From Clostridia bacterium (GTDB taxonomy: Bacteria > Bacillota > DSM-521 > Neomoorellales > SLTJ01): 64,000 nt of DNA. Below are positions 9,101 to 16,949 of this stretch, piece by piece. Location of the stretch: positions 98,354 to 162,353 of the forward strand of contig SLTJ01000037.1 of the NCBI GenBank assembly GCA_004347685.1, given 5' to 3'. The notes beneath the pieces were generated by a model that worked only from the letters and a program-made list of their open reading frames with translations, was not told the DNA's origin and did no database searches. The position numbers were made by a program, and so were the translations under genes. Position 1 is the first letter of the stretch. Every line of letters starts with the position of its first letter.

Positions 9101-11239
9101 GTAGTAATTATACTGCCAGCTCACGGCCTCCAGGTTATAGGTGCCCATGTCTACCAGGGCCATACTCCGCCCGCGTTCATCCAGGATACCCAGGAAACTC
9201 GGCCAGCCAATCGGTTCCCCGGACCCGGGGTCCACCGGATCAATCATTACATAGGCATGATCCAGGTAGGCTCCGTTCAGTTGCTCTGCCGCCAGACTGA
9301 CCAGGCGGGCCTGGCGCCCGTCAATTACCGTCTCCCGGGGCGCGGTGAGCAGGCGCTGGTAGAAAACCGGCATTTCAATGCTGCCGGCCGCAAGGCTGCC
9401 GCTGACCAGCACCAGGTAAGTTTCACCGCTCCTGGCCAGGGAGCCGGGAATATGGATTCTCCCTTCGGTCCCGGTACGCCCGGTGAAAACGTGCTCGGTA
9501 TATTCCTCCCCGGCTTCCCGCGCCCGGAAAAGCACCGTGACCAGGGCTCCAGGCAGCGGCACGCCCTGAGGATCGTTGACAGTCAAATCCAGGCCCGAGG
9601 CATGGCGATTGCGCACCTGGACGTGGATCGCAGCCACCACCTCTTCCCCGCCCCCGCTGCCCGCCCTGGCTTCTAACCGATACGTCCCGTCGGCAGTCCG
9701 GCGGGTATCCCACTGGTAGATGTAATCGTTCCCGTCACCAGACCGGTAGGCGCGCCCGAGTTCTGTCCCGTTCAGAAACACCGCCACTTGCCCGGCCGGG
9801 CGTGCGGCCCGGATCGTAACCCGTACCACGCCCCAGACGACCTCTCCTTCAGCCGGCACCAGCAGCCGCATTGCTCCTCCTCCCGGGGAACGCAAAGCCG
9901 CCAGGGCATCCACCAGGCCGTAGCCTGAGGCATAATCAAACCCGACCGGCGGCAAATCGCGGGCCGTATTTTTGAGGAGCTCGCTTACTTCGGCAGCAGT
10001 AAAATCGGGGAAGGTGGACCAAACCACGGCCGCCACCCCGGCAGCCAAAGCCGCGGCCGCGGAGGTGCCGCTTCGCTTTTCATACTTGCCCCGGGGTACG
10101 GCTCCCCAGATGCCCACCCCCGGGGCCGCCAGGCTCACCTGGGGACCGTAATTGGAAAACCAGGCCAGTTTCCCCTCCGCGTCTACCGCGCTTACCGCTA
10201 GGACCTCAGAGTAAGCAGCCGGGAAATAGTTGGAAATGCTCCGGCCGCCGTTGCCGGCCGCGGCCAGGATAAGGGCCCCCTGCTGGCGAGCATGCGTGAT
10301 GGCCTGGTGCATGACCTGGCTATCCACCGGGCTGCCCAGGCTGAGGAGGATGATATCGGCCCCGTGATCGGCCGCATAGGTAACACCCCGGGCCACGGTA
10401 TATGTATCACCGTCACCATTGCCGTCCAGCACCCGCACCGGCAAGATACGCGTATCCGTATCCAGGGCGGTACCGGTTATCCCCTGACCGTTGTCCGGAG
10501 CTGCAGCCACAATGCTGGCCACGTGGGTGCCATGACCGTTGGTATCGGCCGGGTTATCGTCGCCATCCACAAAGTCCCACCCCCCTGGCGCCACCCGGCC
10601 ACGTAAGGCCGGGTGCGTAGCCTCCACGCCTGTATCCACCACGGCCACCGTCACCTGGCGTCGTTTTTGCACCAGCCCCTGGGCCGAGGCGGCGACCAGC
10701 CCCATCTGAGCGAGGTAAGTCTGCTGGGAGAAATAGGAGCCGTTCCCTGGAACCGGGCCAGCCGCATCCTGGCTGACTGCAGGTGACGGGCCCGCCGCCT
10801 CCGCGACCGCCTGCATATGCACCCGGTAATTGGGTTCGACATATTTCACTTCTGGGTCGGCCGCCAAGTTACGGGCGGCCTTTTCTTCCTTGCCGCCGGG
10901 GACGCGGACGACCCGGGTATGACCATCACGGTAACCGACAACCAGCTCGCCCGGCACCCGCCCTTCAGTTGGGGCCGTCTTCCTGTCAGCACCGGGTTCT
11001 CTTGTTACCGCCCCGCCACTGCCGCCCCCGGTTTCCGGAGATGCAGAGCCCACGGACCCGGACCCCGGCCCGCTACTGCTCCCCCCGGACCCGCCGGAGA
11101 ATCTCTCTTCCTGATCTGGGGGCCGCCCCGCAGTGCCGGAAGAATGGTTGCCAGGAAGAACCGGCCCAGCCTGTTCATGCGTAAAGGTTAACAAAAACAT
11201 AACCAACAAAAATAAAGCTACCCTGCGCACTAAAGACAT
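6137..11239 (-). CDS. giant SLH-anchored subtilisin-like serine protease
   Basis: The ~1700-residue protein is exported (signal segment RRVALFLLVMFLLTFTHEQA). A Gly/Ser-rich linker spans ~48-78. A fervidolysin-like propeptide ends with KYVEPNYRV. The S8 catalytic domain has Asp in VAVVDTGVEATHP (~202), His in NGHGTHVASI (~236), Asn in LAAAGNGG (~330) and Ser in RSGTSAAAALAAGVAAVVW (~393). About 950 residues of repeated beta-rich modules follow; GRVIPDQDTYRVGDTVKL and VSLKVDKESYRPGERV mark two related blocks. Three C-terminal SLH repeats (FRPDAPLTRAEW, FAPDAPITREEA, ISPRSPTTRGQA) anchor it to the wall. The ATG at 11239 has GGGAG six bases upstream; a GTG three bases earlier is too close to it. 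It probably degrades external protein. Confidence 0.9.
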   Translation of the reverse strand: MSLVRRVALFLLVMFLLTFTHEQAGPVLPGNHSSGTAGRPPDQEERFSGGSGGSSSGPGSGSVGSASPETGGGSGGAVTREPGADRKTAPTEGRVPGELVVGYRDGHTRVVRVPGGKEEKAARNLAADPEVKYVEPNYRVHMQAVAEAAGPSPAVSQDAAGPVPGNGSYFSQQTYLAQMGLVAASAQGLVQKRRQVTVAVVDTGVEATHPALRGRVAPGGWDFVDGDDNPADTNGHGTHVASIVAAAPDNGQGITGTALDTDTRILPVRVLDGNGDGDTYTVARGVTYAADHGADIILLSLGSPVDSQVMHQAITHARQQGALILAAAGNGGRSISNYFPAAYSEVLAVSAVDAEGKLAWFSNYGPQVSLAAPGVGIWGAVPRGKYEKRSGTSAAAALAAGVAAVVWSTFPDFTAAEVSELLKNTARDLPPVGFDYASGYGLVDALAALRSPGGGAMRLLVPAEGEVVWGVVRVTIRAARPAGQVAVFLNGTELGRAYRSGDGNDYIYQWDTRRTADGTYRLEARAGSGGGEEVVAAIHVQVRNRHASGLDLTVNDPQGVPLPGALVTVLFRAREAGEEYTEHVFTGRTGTEGRIHIPGSLARSGETYLVLVSGSLAAGSIEMPVFYQRLLTAPRETVIDGRQARLVSLAAEQLNGAYLDHAYVMIDPVDPGSGEPIGWPSFLGILDERGRSMALVDMGTYNLEAVSWQYNYYLRSKDFAVGEGSNRLNFSDQPMGRLRLNLVGLTPNYAFIYPYQKGMLWSWGFDLTGDRSLVITSGEYYLGAKIGMQKDGEQWFYWLEANSPLAIAAGRVAAFSLGGPLWGRVIPDQDTYRVGDTVKLQTGFTDAFGNRIWEAGLDREKIQENISGQGLAQPQGQRLGVVFSPALGQSVPWRPASYQALVPVLEVTTGDGRVVFRQEGAEYYHQGFYQVPQDTVSGKYLARLTLDFGPWQGKVQATSPEITLQSRLADGIHLLVLDPEEKPAAGAQVSFWQVKGQGMTQAYASRTDASGWLYISPQDLPAEGSYRVIASFTADTSGEQVGVLLNRELTFHAGPNLLRAAEARPVVVKAAGQDGTGLAFAEVFASPLDRGGTIVGDSLAIGSLKANGETLVWVDPGRYYFQAVSWYPAYYLTLPETTIVPGGQAQYLDFNGREVARLRVKLASQDFTAAAVQLVTDRSSFFPIFQLLPDQEILVTPGAYRPRALLERRGDEGSWEYWLEADVPLSLRSGTRAEYSVGGPWHVSLKVDKESYRPGERVEAAPWIGDDQGNRLVNIWSLHGDAEVLGLIQAQELGADQEPPPDIPGYQLVAPVVGLVGPSGETIASRREAADFYAISWPLPATLPAGDYALTLTLGLDGGQGVVTYTGKAGFRVGGEAMVPPREPVPRSQETAREIGPRGGELRAGDFRLEILPRAVEQLTTFTAVAVPGPNFSLDGYRLTGDPWHVTPEDIYLRRPARITLPFAPGPADPQELGVYRYDPGTRTWIYLGGQVQGEGKIVAQTDRLGSFVVAEKVVAFTDLKGHWAQKEAEVAAARGIMAGYPDGSFRPDAPLTRAEWVKTLAEALHLVLPAGPEPAFTDVPVDSWYAPYIRAARDAGWVKGYGDHFAPDAPITREEALLMLVRALGVANEANDLPPEKMETMLSRFQDSSQVSSWAKGAMSWAVSNNWLRGVGQNDISPRSPTTRGQAATLLARVWLGIS

Positions 11240-11586
11240 CACCGACTCCCTGTGCTAAGGCTGTAACTGGAAAAACCTTCGACACCGGTGGGCGAAAACC
11301 TCCTTGAAAGTGGTGGCAGAATCCACTGCGTAGTCTTCTGGTAGCGAGGCCGGCACTACTCAGGCTCTTATTACGGCCATGTTCGCATAAACTCAAGAAA
11401 TAACTGAGACACTTAGTACTACAGAGGTGGTTTTCCTGGCAGCTTGGGCAAGGACTTATTTCTGGACGAGGCTGACAGGGCCGTGATGGCAGGCGTTGGC
11501 AAACAGTTGCTTTGGATTTCGGCGCCGGCTTCAATAACTAAGAGCATGTTACTATCCGATAAGCTGAGGAAAGGAGGCATATCAGA

Positions 11587-12156
11587 ATGAAGGCCACAGG
11601 TATAGTCAGGCGGATAGACGATTTGGGGCGGGTAGTAATACCCAAGGAAATCCGCAGGACGCTGCGCATCCGCGAGGGAGACCCCCTTGAGATTTTTGTT
11701 GATCACGACGGCGAGGTTATCTTGAAGAAGTACTCCCCCATCGGCGAGTTGGGACATTTTGCCCAGGAATATGCCAATTCCCTCCATGAAGCGTTGGGGC
11801 ACATTGCCTGTATCGCCGACCGCGACAACATCATTGCCGTGGCCGGTGCAACCAAAACCAAAGAGTTTCTCAACCAACCGATAGGCCCCGTCGTCGAGAA
11901 AGTCACCGACGACAGAAGGCCGGCCTTGATCAATGCTACCGGTGAACACCTGTTGGGAAAGGAATGCCCCGTGTATGTGGAGGAAGGAGAAAACTGTGAC
12001 CTGACGGCCACGGTGATTGCCCCTATTGTGGCGGCCGGCGACCCCATTGGCGCAGTGGTGATGTGTTCTAAGGAACCAGGGGCAAAGATGGGCAACATGG
12101 AACTGAAGCTGGCTGAGACCGCTGCCAGCTTTCTGGCCAAACAACTTGAGCAGTAA
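11587..12156 (+). CDS. spoVT: stage V sporulation protein T (AbrB-type regulator)
   Basis: SpoVT is a transcription regulator acting in the forespore downstream of sigma G. The N-terminal ~50 residues are an AbrB/MazE swapped-hairpin DNA-binding domain (MKATGIVRRIDDLGRVVIPK, EIRRTLRIREGDPLEIF). Residues ~55-185 are the GAF-like domain with FLNQPIGPVVEKV, CDLTATVIAPIVAAGDPIGA and a C-terminal LAETAASFLAKQLEQ. The 189-residue length is slightly longer than usual. An AAAGGAGG lies about nine bases before the ATG. It is monocistronic between divergent or convergent neighbours and is the clearest sign that the organism makes endospores. Confidence 0.95.
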   Translation: MKATGIVRRIDDLGRVVIPKEIRRTLRIREGDPLEIFVDHDGEVILKKYSPIGELGHFAQEYANSLHEALGHIACIADRDNIIAVAGATKTKEFLNQPIGPVVEKVTDDRRPALINATGEHLLGKECPVYVEEGENCDLTATVIAPIVAAGDPIGAVVMCSKEPGAKMGNMELKLAETAASFLAKQLEQ

Positions 12157-12257
12157 GATCTTTGCAGCTACCCGACCGGCCCGCGGCCATCCTGCTGACC
12201 AGTGACCCCGGGCCGTTTCCTTTTTCCCAGGCGGGCCAGTCAGGACAGCCCAGTCCC

Positions 12258-12824
12258 TCAAGCCCCCCAGACCCGGGTCAGGTCCAGAGAAAGATCGGGG
12301 AAACACCGGGTGGCACAGACAGTGGCACCTTGGTAAGTGGCCAGCCGGACAAAAACCTCGCCTTGGCGCTGGTACTCCTCCAGGGTCTCACCGTCCGGGT
12401 CCACCAGCCAGTAGTAGTCCACCCCATGACGGGCATATATCTGCGACTTGGTCAGCCGGTCAACCAGGGCCGTGGAAGGAGAGAGGATCTCCACCACCAG
12501 GTCCGGCGAACCGGCGATATTTTTTTCTGTGACGCACTGGCTCCGCCCCCGGCTGACAAAGATAAGGTCCGGCTGAGCCACATTGTGCGGGCTTAATACC
12601 ACATCAACAGGAGCGTCAAAAACCTCCCCCAACTGGTTGGCTTCCACGTACAGGGCCAGGATAAGTTCCAGGCGGCGCGAAACCCGCTGATGCCTGATAT
12701 TCGGAGCCGGAGCCACGTGCAACACCCCCTCCAGAATCTCATACCGTTTGCCGTCGTTGGGCAGGGCACAATAATCCTCATAGGTCAGCAGGATGCGACC
12801 CGCTGGCGGGGTAGGCTGGAACAT
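12258..12824 (-). CDS. Uma2 family (DUF820) PD-(D/E)XK nuclease-like protein
   Basis: The 188-residue protein shows the Uma2 layout: LTYEDYCALPNDGKRYEILE at the N-terminus, RRLELILALYVE, QPDLIFVSRGR, PDLVVEILSPSTA with the putative active-site D and E, and YARHGVDYYWLVDPD. Uma2 proteins share the restriction-endonuclease fold, occur in many copies in cyanobacteria and some Clostridia, and mostly have no known role. GAGAGGT precedes the ATG. It converges on spoVT, with the stops about 100 bases apart. Function beyond the fold is not assigned. Confidence 0.85.
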   Translation of the reverse strand: MFQPTPPAGRILLTYEDYCALPNDGKRYEILEGVLHVAPAPNIRHQRVSRRLELILALYVEANQLGEVFDAPVDVVLSPHNVAQPDLIFVSRGRSQCVTEKNIAGSPDLVVEILSPSTALVDRLTKSQIYARHGVDYYWLVDPDGETLEEYQRQGEVFVRLATYQGATVCATRCFPDLSLDLTRVWGA

Positions 12825-13212
12825 GACCTCTCACCTCCCGAAGGGCTCGGAATCTTGCTACCATAATCATACTGCCCGCCTGGCGGCAAGTCAAGGAGTC
12901 TGTCATACGACCGCGCTGCCAGGCCTGTTTTAACCCGCAAGCCTGCTCCCGGTCAGCGGCCTGGCAAAGCTTGCTATTAACCTTATCTCTGCCCCCGGCA
13001 TAGGATAAGGGGTGTAAGACTTGACGCGGCCTTGACCTGGTCACTGGCTGGACGTGGCCGCACCAGTCTACGCGGATAGATAGCCTGCCGACATAGTCCC
13101 GCGCCATGTCTATGTAGGTGACTGTATTGCCCAAAGGAGGATTCCCCCTGGCGGCCGGCGAATATAGAGGTTGGTAAGCGCTTCCAGTAATTAATCCTTG
13201 AGGCGGTGCGGT
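12825..13212. other. non-coding gap between Uma2 and comEC
   Basis: This ~390-base divergent intergenic region holds no ORF with recognisable protein features or a good ribosome site. It should contain the promoters of both flanking genes, but no convincing -35/-10 pair was found. Confidence 0.5.
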
Positions 13213-15855
13213 ATGCCCCGGCCCCTGGTGGCGGTAGCCGTGGCCTTGGCCACGGGGATCGCCTTGAGCTTATGGATAGATATCTCCCTGACCGTCACCT
13301 TCTTCTTACTGGCGGGCACGGCCGGAGGCTCCCTGCTGGCCTTCCTTGCTACCCGCGGCAACCAGCGAGGCCACCTCACCTCCGGCCTGCTGCTGGCTAC
13401 CTGCCTGGCCGCTGGGATCTTCTGGGTTACCCTGGACCGCACTACCCACCAGTCCCGCCTGCTGGACGACCTGCATACTCACCTTTACTTGACCGGCACG
13501 ATAGCCGCCGAGCCGCAAGTTTACGCCAACCGGGTGGTCTATACCCTGGACGCCATGGAAGTAAGACAGGGAAAATGGCGGGAAGACCTGCGGGAAAAGG
13601 TGCAGGTGGTATACTACCTGCCCCGGGAGACCGCCGGGCCGGGGGCCGGGGTACCGGCCGGACCGCCCACGGCGGCCCGCGCTGGCCGCAGCGCCTTCCC
13701 CGTATTCGCTTACGGTGACTTGCTTCGGGTCTTTGGGCAACTGGAGCAGCCGTCAGTACCCCGCAACCCGGCGGAGTTCGACTACCGCACTTACCTGACC
13801 CGTCAAGGAATCTTCACCCGGATGACAGTGGACGACCCACAGGACATCACCCGGCTGACCTCTGGCCGGGGCCACCCGCTGATGTCCCTGGCCCTGGCCG
13901 CCAAGGGCCGGGCCGTGGCCGCTATCGAGACCAGCCTGCCCTACCCGGAGGCCGGGGTACTGCAGGCCATCCTCTTTGGAGATGTGGAACAACTAGACGA
14001 AAATGAAATTGAGTTGTTCCAGGATCTAGGTGTATTTCACCTCTTCGCGGTGAGCGGTTTTAATGTGGCCTACCTCCTGGTGCTGATCCTGGCCATAGCC
14101 AACCTCCTCGGTTTACAGAGGTGGGGCCGGTTGGCCGTGGGCAGTATTCTGATCCTATTTTACGCCGCAATCACTGGCTTTACCGCTTCGGTGAACCGGG
14201 CCAGCTTCATGGCCGGGACCGTACTGCTGGGACAGGCCCTCGGTGAGAAGGTAGACTTCTATACCGACCTGGCCCTGGCCGGCCTGGTCATCCTGGTGGC
14301 TTCGCCGCAGCAGCTTTTCTTGCCCGGATTCCAGATGTCCTTCCTGGCCACCTGGGGGATAGTCTACCTCTATCCCCTCCTGGCCGGACTCTCCGGCCCG
14401 GCCCCCGACCCAGGCGGAAATAAACCTAACCCGGCCCAGACTTGGTGGCAGGAGAAATCGGCGGTGCTGGGCCGCAGCCTGCGTGATTCCCTGGCCGTAT
14501 CCCTAGCCGCCCAATTAGCCGTCCTCCCACTGTCTGCCGCCTATTTCAACCTGGTCAGCCCGGGCGCCCTGCTGGCCAACCTGGTAGTGGTACCTGTAGC
14601 CGGCCTAGCGGTCATCCTCGGCCTGGTAGTTCTCTTGGCCGCCCAAATAGCCATCCCGGTAGCCGGCCTCTTTGCCTACGCCGCCGGCGGCCTCCTGTGG
14701 GGCATCCTGCTTTTCCTGCAGTTCATCTCCCGCCTGCCGGGAATGGCCTTCAACGTCCCTTCCCCCAAACCCTGGGTTATAGTCCTGTTCCTCGGTTGTC
14801 TGGTGGCGGCCAGGGAAATCTGGATACGGCGGAATAACCAGGCCCTGCAGACCTGGGGCCGGAAGCTCCTACCGGTATCCGGGACGGCCGTGGTCGTCAT
14901 CCTGGCCGCATATCTTCTCCTCCCCCACCCTCCCGGCGAACTGAAGGTAGGTTTCATAGACGTGGGCCAGGGAAGTTCGATCTACTTGGAAATGCCTAAC
15001 AGGAAACACGTGCTGGTGGACGGCGGGGGTATGGCCATGCCGCTGCCCGGGAGCGACTTTGACGTGGGTAAGGACGTAGTGGTGCCCTTTCTCGTCCGCC
15101 AGGGGGTGCACCGGGTGGACCTGCTGGCGAGCACGCACCCGGACGCTGACCACATCCAAGGTCTGGAAACGGTCCTGGCCAGCCTCCCGGTTTCCCTGGC
15201 CGTCATGCCCCCGCCGGAATGGTTTGACCACGGATACGATAATTTCCTGTCCCTGGCCGGGTACCGGGAAACCACGGCCACGGCAGACCGCACAGGACTC
15301 ACCCCTGCAGGTGGCCTGGGCAGCTCCGCTGCGGCACCACGGATGTCAGGCTTATTCTTGCCACGGGCCCCCGTACCGGTCTCTCCGGTCACCCGGGGCT
15401 ACCAACTCCAGCTCGACCCGGCGGTGAGGATCGAAGTCCTCCATCCCGAGCACGACTTTGCCGGCACCCACTCGGACGATAACAATGCCTCCCTGGTCCT
15501 GCGGGTGAGCTATGGGCAGGTGTCCTTTCTCCTCACCGGGGATGTGGAGGAGGAGGGTATGAAGGAACTGCTGGAGGAGAAAATGCCCTTGACCAGCACC
15601 GTGCTGCTCCTACCCCATCACGGCAGCCGCTACAGCTTCGTCCCCGAGTTCTACCGGGCGGTAAACCCGGCCGCCGTGGTGGTCCAGGCCGGCGAACACA
15701 ACACCTTCGGCCACCCGGCCCCGGAAGTAGTCACCTATTGGACCGAACACGGTGTGCCTCTTTATCGCACCGACCAGTACGGAGCCATCACCTTCACTAC
15801 CGACGGACAAAACCTCCGGGTGGAAACAGCAATCCCCTTCGGCACGGAGAAATAG
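13213..15855 (+). CDS. comEC: competence protein ComEC/Rec2 DNA-uptake channel
   Basis: ComEC is the membrane channel that takes up single-stranded DNA. The ~880-residue protein has N-terminal membrane segments plus a DUF4131-like region, then the competence domain around residues 235-520 (FQDLGVFHLFAVSGFNVAYL, with the typical LFAVSG and a helix-rich tail). A C-terminal metallo-beta-lactamase-like domain follows from ~590: VGFIDVGQGSSIYLEMP, STHPDADHIQGL, DDNNASLVLRV, LLTGDVEEEG and LLPHHGSRYSF. All three parts are present, so it looks intact. The ATG at 13213 has GAGG nine bases upstream and is preferred to a TTG at 13198. It stands alone; no comEA or comEB is next to it. Confidence 0.92.
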   Translation: MPRPLVAVAVALATGIALSLWIDISLTVTFFLLAGTAGGSLLAFLATRGNQRGHLTSGLLLATCLAAGIFWVTLDRTTHQSRLLDDLHTHLYLTGTIAAEPQVYANRVVYTLDAMEVRQGKWREDLREKVQVVYYLPRETAGPGAGVPAGPPTAARAGRSAFPVFAYGDLLRVFGQLEQPSVPRNPAEFDYRTYLTRQGIFTRMTVDDPQDITRLTSGRGHPLMSLALAAKGRAVAAIETSLPYPEAGVLQAILFGDVEQLDENEIELFQDLGVFHLFAVSGFNVAYLLVLILAIANLLGLQRWGRLAVGSILILFYAAITGFTASVNRASFMAGTVLLGQALGEKVDFYTDLALAGLVILVASPQQLFLPGFQMSFLATWGIVYLYPLLAGLSGPAPDPGGNKPNPAQTWWQEKSAVLGRSLRDSLAVSLAAQLAVLPLSAAYFNLVSPGALLANLVVVPVAGLAVILGLVVLLAAQIAIPVAGLFAYAAGGLLWGILLFLQFISRLPGMAFNVPSPKPWVIVLFLGCLVAAREIWIRRNNQALQTWGRKLLPVSGTAVVVILAAYLLLPHPPGELKVGFIDVGQGSSIYLEMPNRKHVLVDGGGMAMPLPGSDFDVGKDVVVPFLVRQGVHRVDLLASTHPDADHIQGLETVLASLPVSLAVMPPPEWFDHGYDNFLSLAGYRETTATADRTGLTPAGGLGSSAAAPRMSGLFLPRAPVPVSPVTRGYQLQLDPAVRIEVLHPEHDFAGTHSDDNNASLVLRVSYGQVSFLLTGDVEEEGMKELLEEKMPLTSTVLLLPHHGSRYSFVPEFYRAVNPAAVVVQAGEHNTFGHPAPEVVTYWTEHGVPLYRTDQYGAITFTTDGQNLRVETAIPFGTEK

Positions 15856-15911
15856 ATCCGCGCCAGAAAGGATCTATGCCCGGCCTAGCCTTTGTGATCC
15901 ACTCGTAAACC

Positions 15912-16124
15912 TCATAGCCCGCCCCTAAGGGCGTTCAGGGCCATGGCGGCGATGGCCGTGGCCAGGAGCACGCGCAAGGTAGCGGCCGGCAGGCGCTGGT
16001 TAAGGCGCGCCCCAAGCCTGGCCCCGGCTATCGCCCCGGCGCATACCCCGGCTGCCAGCAAAGGGGCAATCTGTCCGGCCCCCAGCTAGCCAGCAAAGGT
16101 GGTCACGGCGATAAAAAAACTGGG
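15912..16124 (-). pseudogene. 3' remnant of a TauE/SafE sulfite-exporter-type permease
   Basis: About 60 codons on the minus strand end with IAPLLAAGVCAGAIAGARLG, then ARLNQRLPAATLRVLLATAI, the C-terminal two-helix signature of TauE/SafE permeases. An in-frame TAG (16086-16088) interrupts the reading frame. Upstream of it the frame continues FFIAVTTFAG until it runs into copy 2 of the 134-bp repeat at 16125, beyond which no homology is seen. The permease is normally ~250 residues, so this is a truncated, stop-containing relic whose breakpoint coincides with the repeat. Confidence 0.65.
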
Positions 16125-16258
16125 TAACTACTCAGGCCAGCGCCTCTCACTTCGGCTGTCAGCGGCCTCGCCGTCACTTTCGCGAAGCCTGATAACCCGG
16201 CTTGCGTCTTCACTCGTTCGCCGCCAGACTCCGGCCAGCTTGACAGGCTGAGCAGTTA
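16125..16258. repeat. 134-bp MITE-like element, copy 2
   Basis: It begins TAACTACTCAGGCC and ends GGCTGAGCAGTTA, giving near-perfect 13-bp terminal inverted repeats of TAACTRCTCAGSC. Length and internal blocks match copy 1 at 3432-3565. It truncates the TauE-like remnant on one side and ends three bases before the stop codon of the next gene on the other. There is no ORF, so it would need a transposase in trans. Confidence 0.78.
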
Positions 16259-16261
16259 GGC

Positions 16262-16528
16262 CTAATCTTTTTCCCGCCGCAGCTCAAAGACCACGGTTTC
16301 GGTGGGGTCGGGGCAACACCACTGCGTAGGCTCGCCGTTGGGAGCCCAGGAGAAATTGCCCCCGTTCAAAAGCACTGATACCGGAGCCGCCAGAGCCCCG
16401 GCCGCCCAGCGGCATAGACCGGCCGGCACGTGCTCGGTGAAAATGAGTTTATCTCCCGGTTTATGCCCGGCCGAGCACTCCCCTGTCCCCCTTACTTCAA
16501 CCACTTCGGCCACTACCTTTGTCGCCAT
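16262..16528 (-). CDS. TIGR04076 family small cysteine-containing protein
   Basis: The 88-residue protein starts MATKVVAEVVEVRGTGECSA, continues GHKPGDKLIFTEHVPAGLC, has a central LNGGNFSWAPNGEPTQWCCP and ends ETVVFELRREKD. This is the layout of the TIGR04076 family: small proteins with a C-x-AGHKxGD motif and a late CPDP motif, found mainly in anaerobes and without a known role. The conserved cysteines could bind metal (inference). The ATG at 16528 has GGAGGT eight bases upstream; an upstream in-frame start would add 16 residues without a ribosome site. The 134-bp repeat ends three bases past its stop. Confidence 0.75.
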   Translation of the reverse strand: MATKVVAEVVEVRGTGECSAGHKPGDKLIFTEHVPAGLCRWAAGALAAPVSVLLNGGNFSWAPNGEPTQWCCPDPTETVVFELRREKD

Positions 16529-16593
16529 TGTCCTGACCTCCCTGAAAACCTTTGGATAGAACAATAATTTCGCCACCCCTACCCATACTCCTG

Positions 16594-16664
16594 TTCAAAT
16601 TTGAGGTTCGAGGGTTCGGAGTTCGAACTCGCAGAAAGTGGCTGTGCCACTTTCAAATTCAAGC
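16594..16664. repeat. dispersed palindromic repeat B, copy 1
   Basis: The core GTTCGAACTCGCAGAAAGTGGCTG followed by TGCCACTTTC forms a 9-bp hairpin (GAAAGTGGC / GCCACTTTC). It is preceded by a TCAAATTTGAGGTTCGA block. The same order of blocks recurs at 24862-24906. No T-run follows on either strand, so this is not an ordinary terminator. Confidence 0.55.
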
Positions 16665-16697
16665 CCGGGGCCACCGGGATCAAGCCGGGGGCGCGCG

Positions 16698-16724
16698 AAA
16701 AAGCCGGGCCCCTTTAGGGCCCGG
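16698..16724 (-). terminator. rho-independent terminator
   Basis: On the minus strand CCGGGCCC, loop TAAAG, GGGCCCGG forms a perfect 8-bp GC stem followed by CTTTTT. It lies directly at the end of the opuCB-like remnant and would stop transcription coming from that promoter. Confidence 0.75.
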
Positions 16725-16729
16725 TCCTG

Positions 16730-16852
16730 GCCCACGGCCAGGATGACGGCCAGGAACACCAGTTCCAGGTGATCCAGGGTAAGCTTTACAATCTGCGGCC
16801 AGCGACTGGCCATAAAACCAAGCAAGTCCATACCTTCCACCCACGTTCCCAT
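16730..16852 (-). pseudogene. 5' remnant of an OpuCB-type glycine betaine/choline ABC permease
   Basis: The first ~41 codons read GMDLLGFMASRWPQIVKL, then TLDHLELVFLAVILAVG, the typical N-terminus of osmoprotectant permeases of the OpuCB/ProW type (family knowledge: a 'xxILxLTxEHLxLVxxSxxLA' pattern). The homology stops abruptly and the frame runs into an intrinsic terminator at 16698-16724. The remaining ~170 residues of the permease are absent. It is a start-only fragment produced by deletion. Confidence 0.55.
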
Positions 16853-16883
16853 AGAGTGTCAATAACCTTCAACCTAGCAGCAG

Positions 16884-16906
16884 GGCTAACCACCCAGGGG
16901 TTAGCC
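16884..16906. other. hairpin upstream of the opuCB-like remnant
   Basis: GGCTAACC and GGTTAGCC form an 8-bp stem with a seven-base loop between the opuCB remnant and the glutamate-cysteine-ligase-like gene. There is no T-run on either strand. It could be a weak terminator or a transcript-end stabiliser for the gene ending at 16950. Confidence 0.3.
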
Positions 16907-16949
16907 AACGACCTCAGAAGCGGAAAGCTCCAAGACCCAGACCCTGCTG

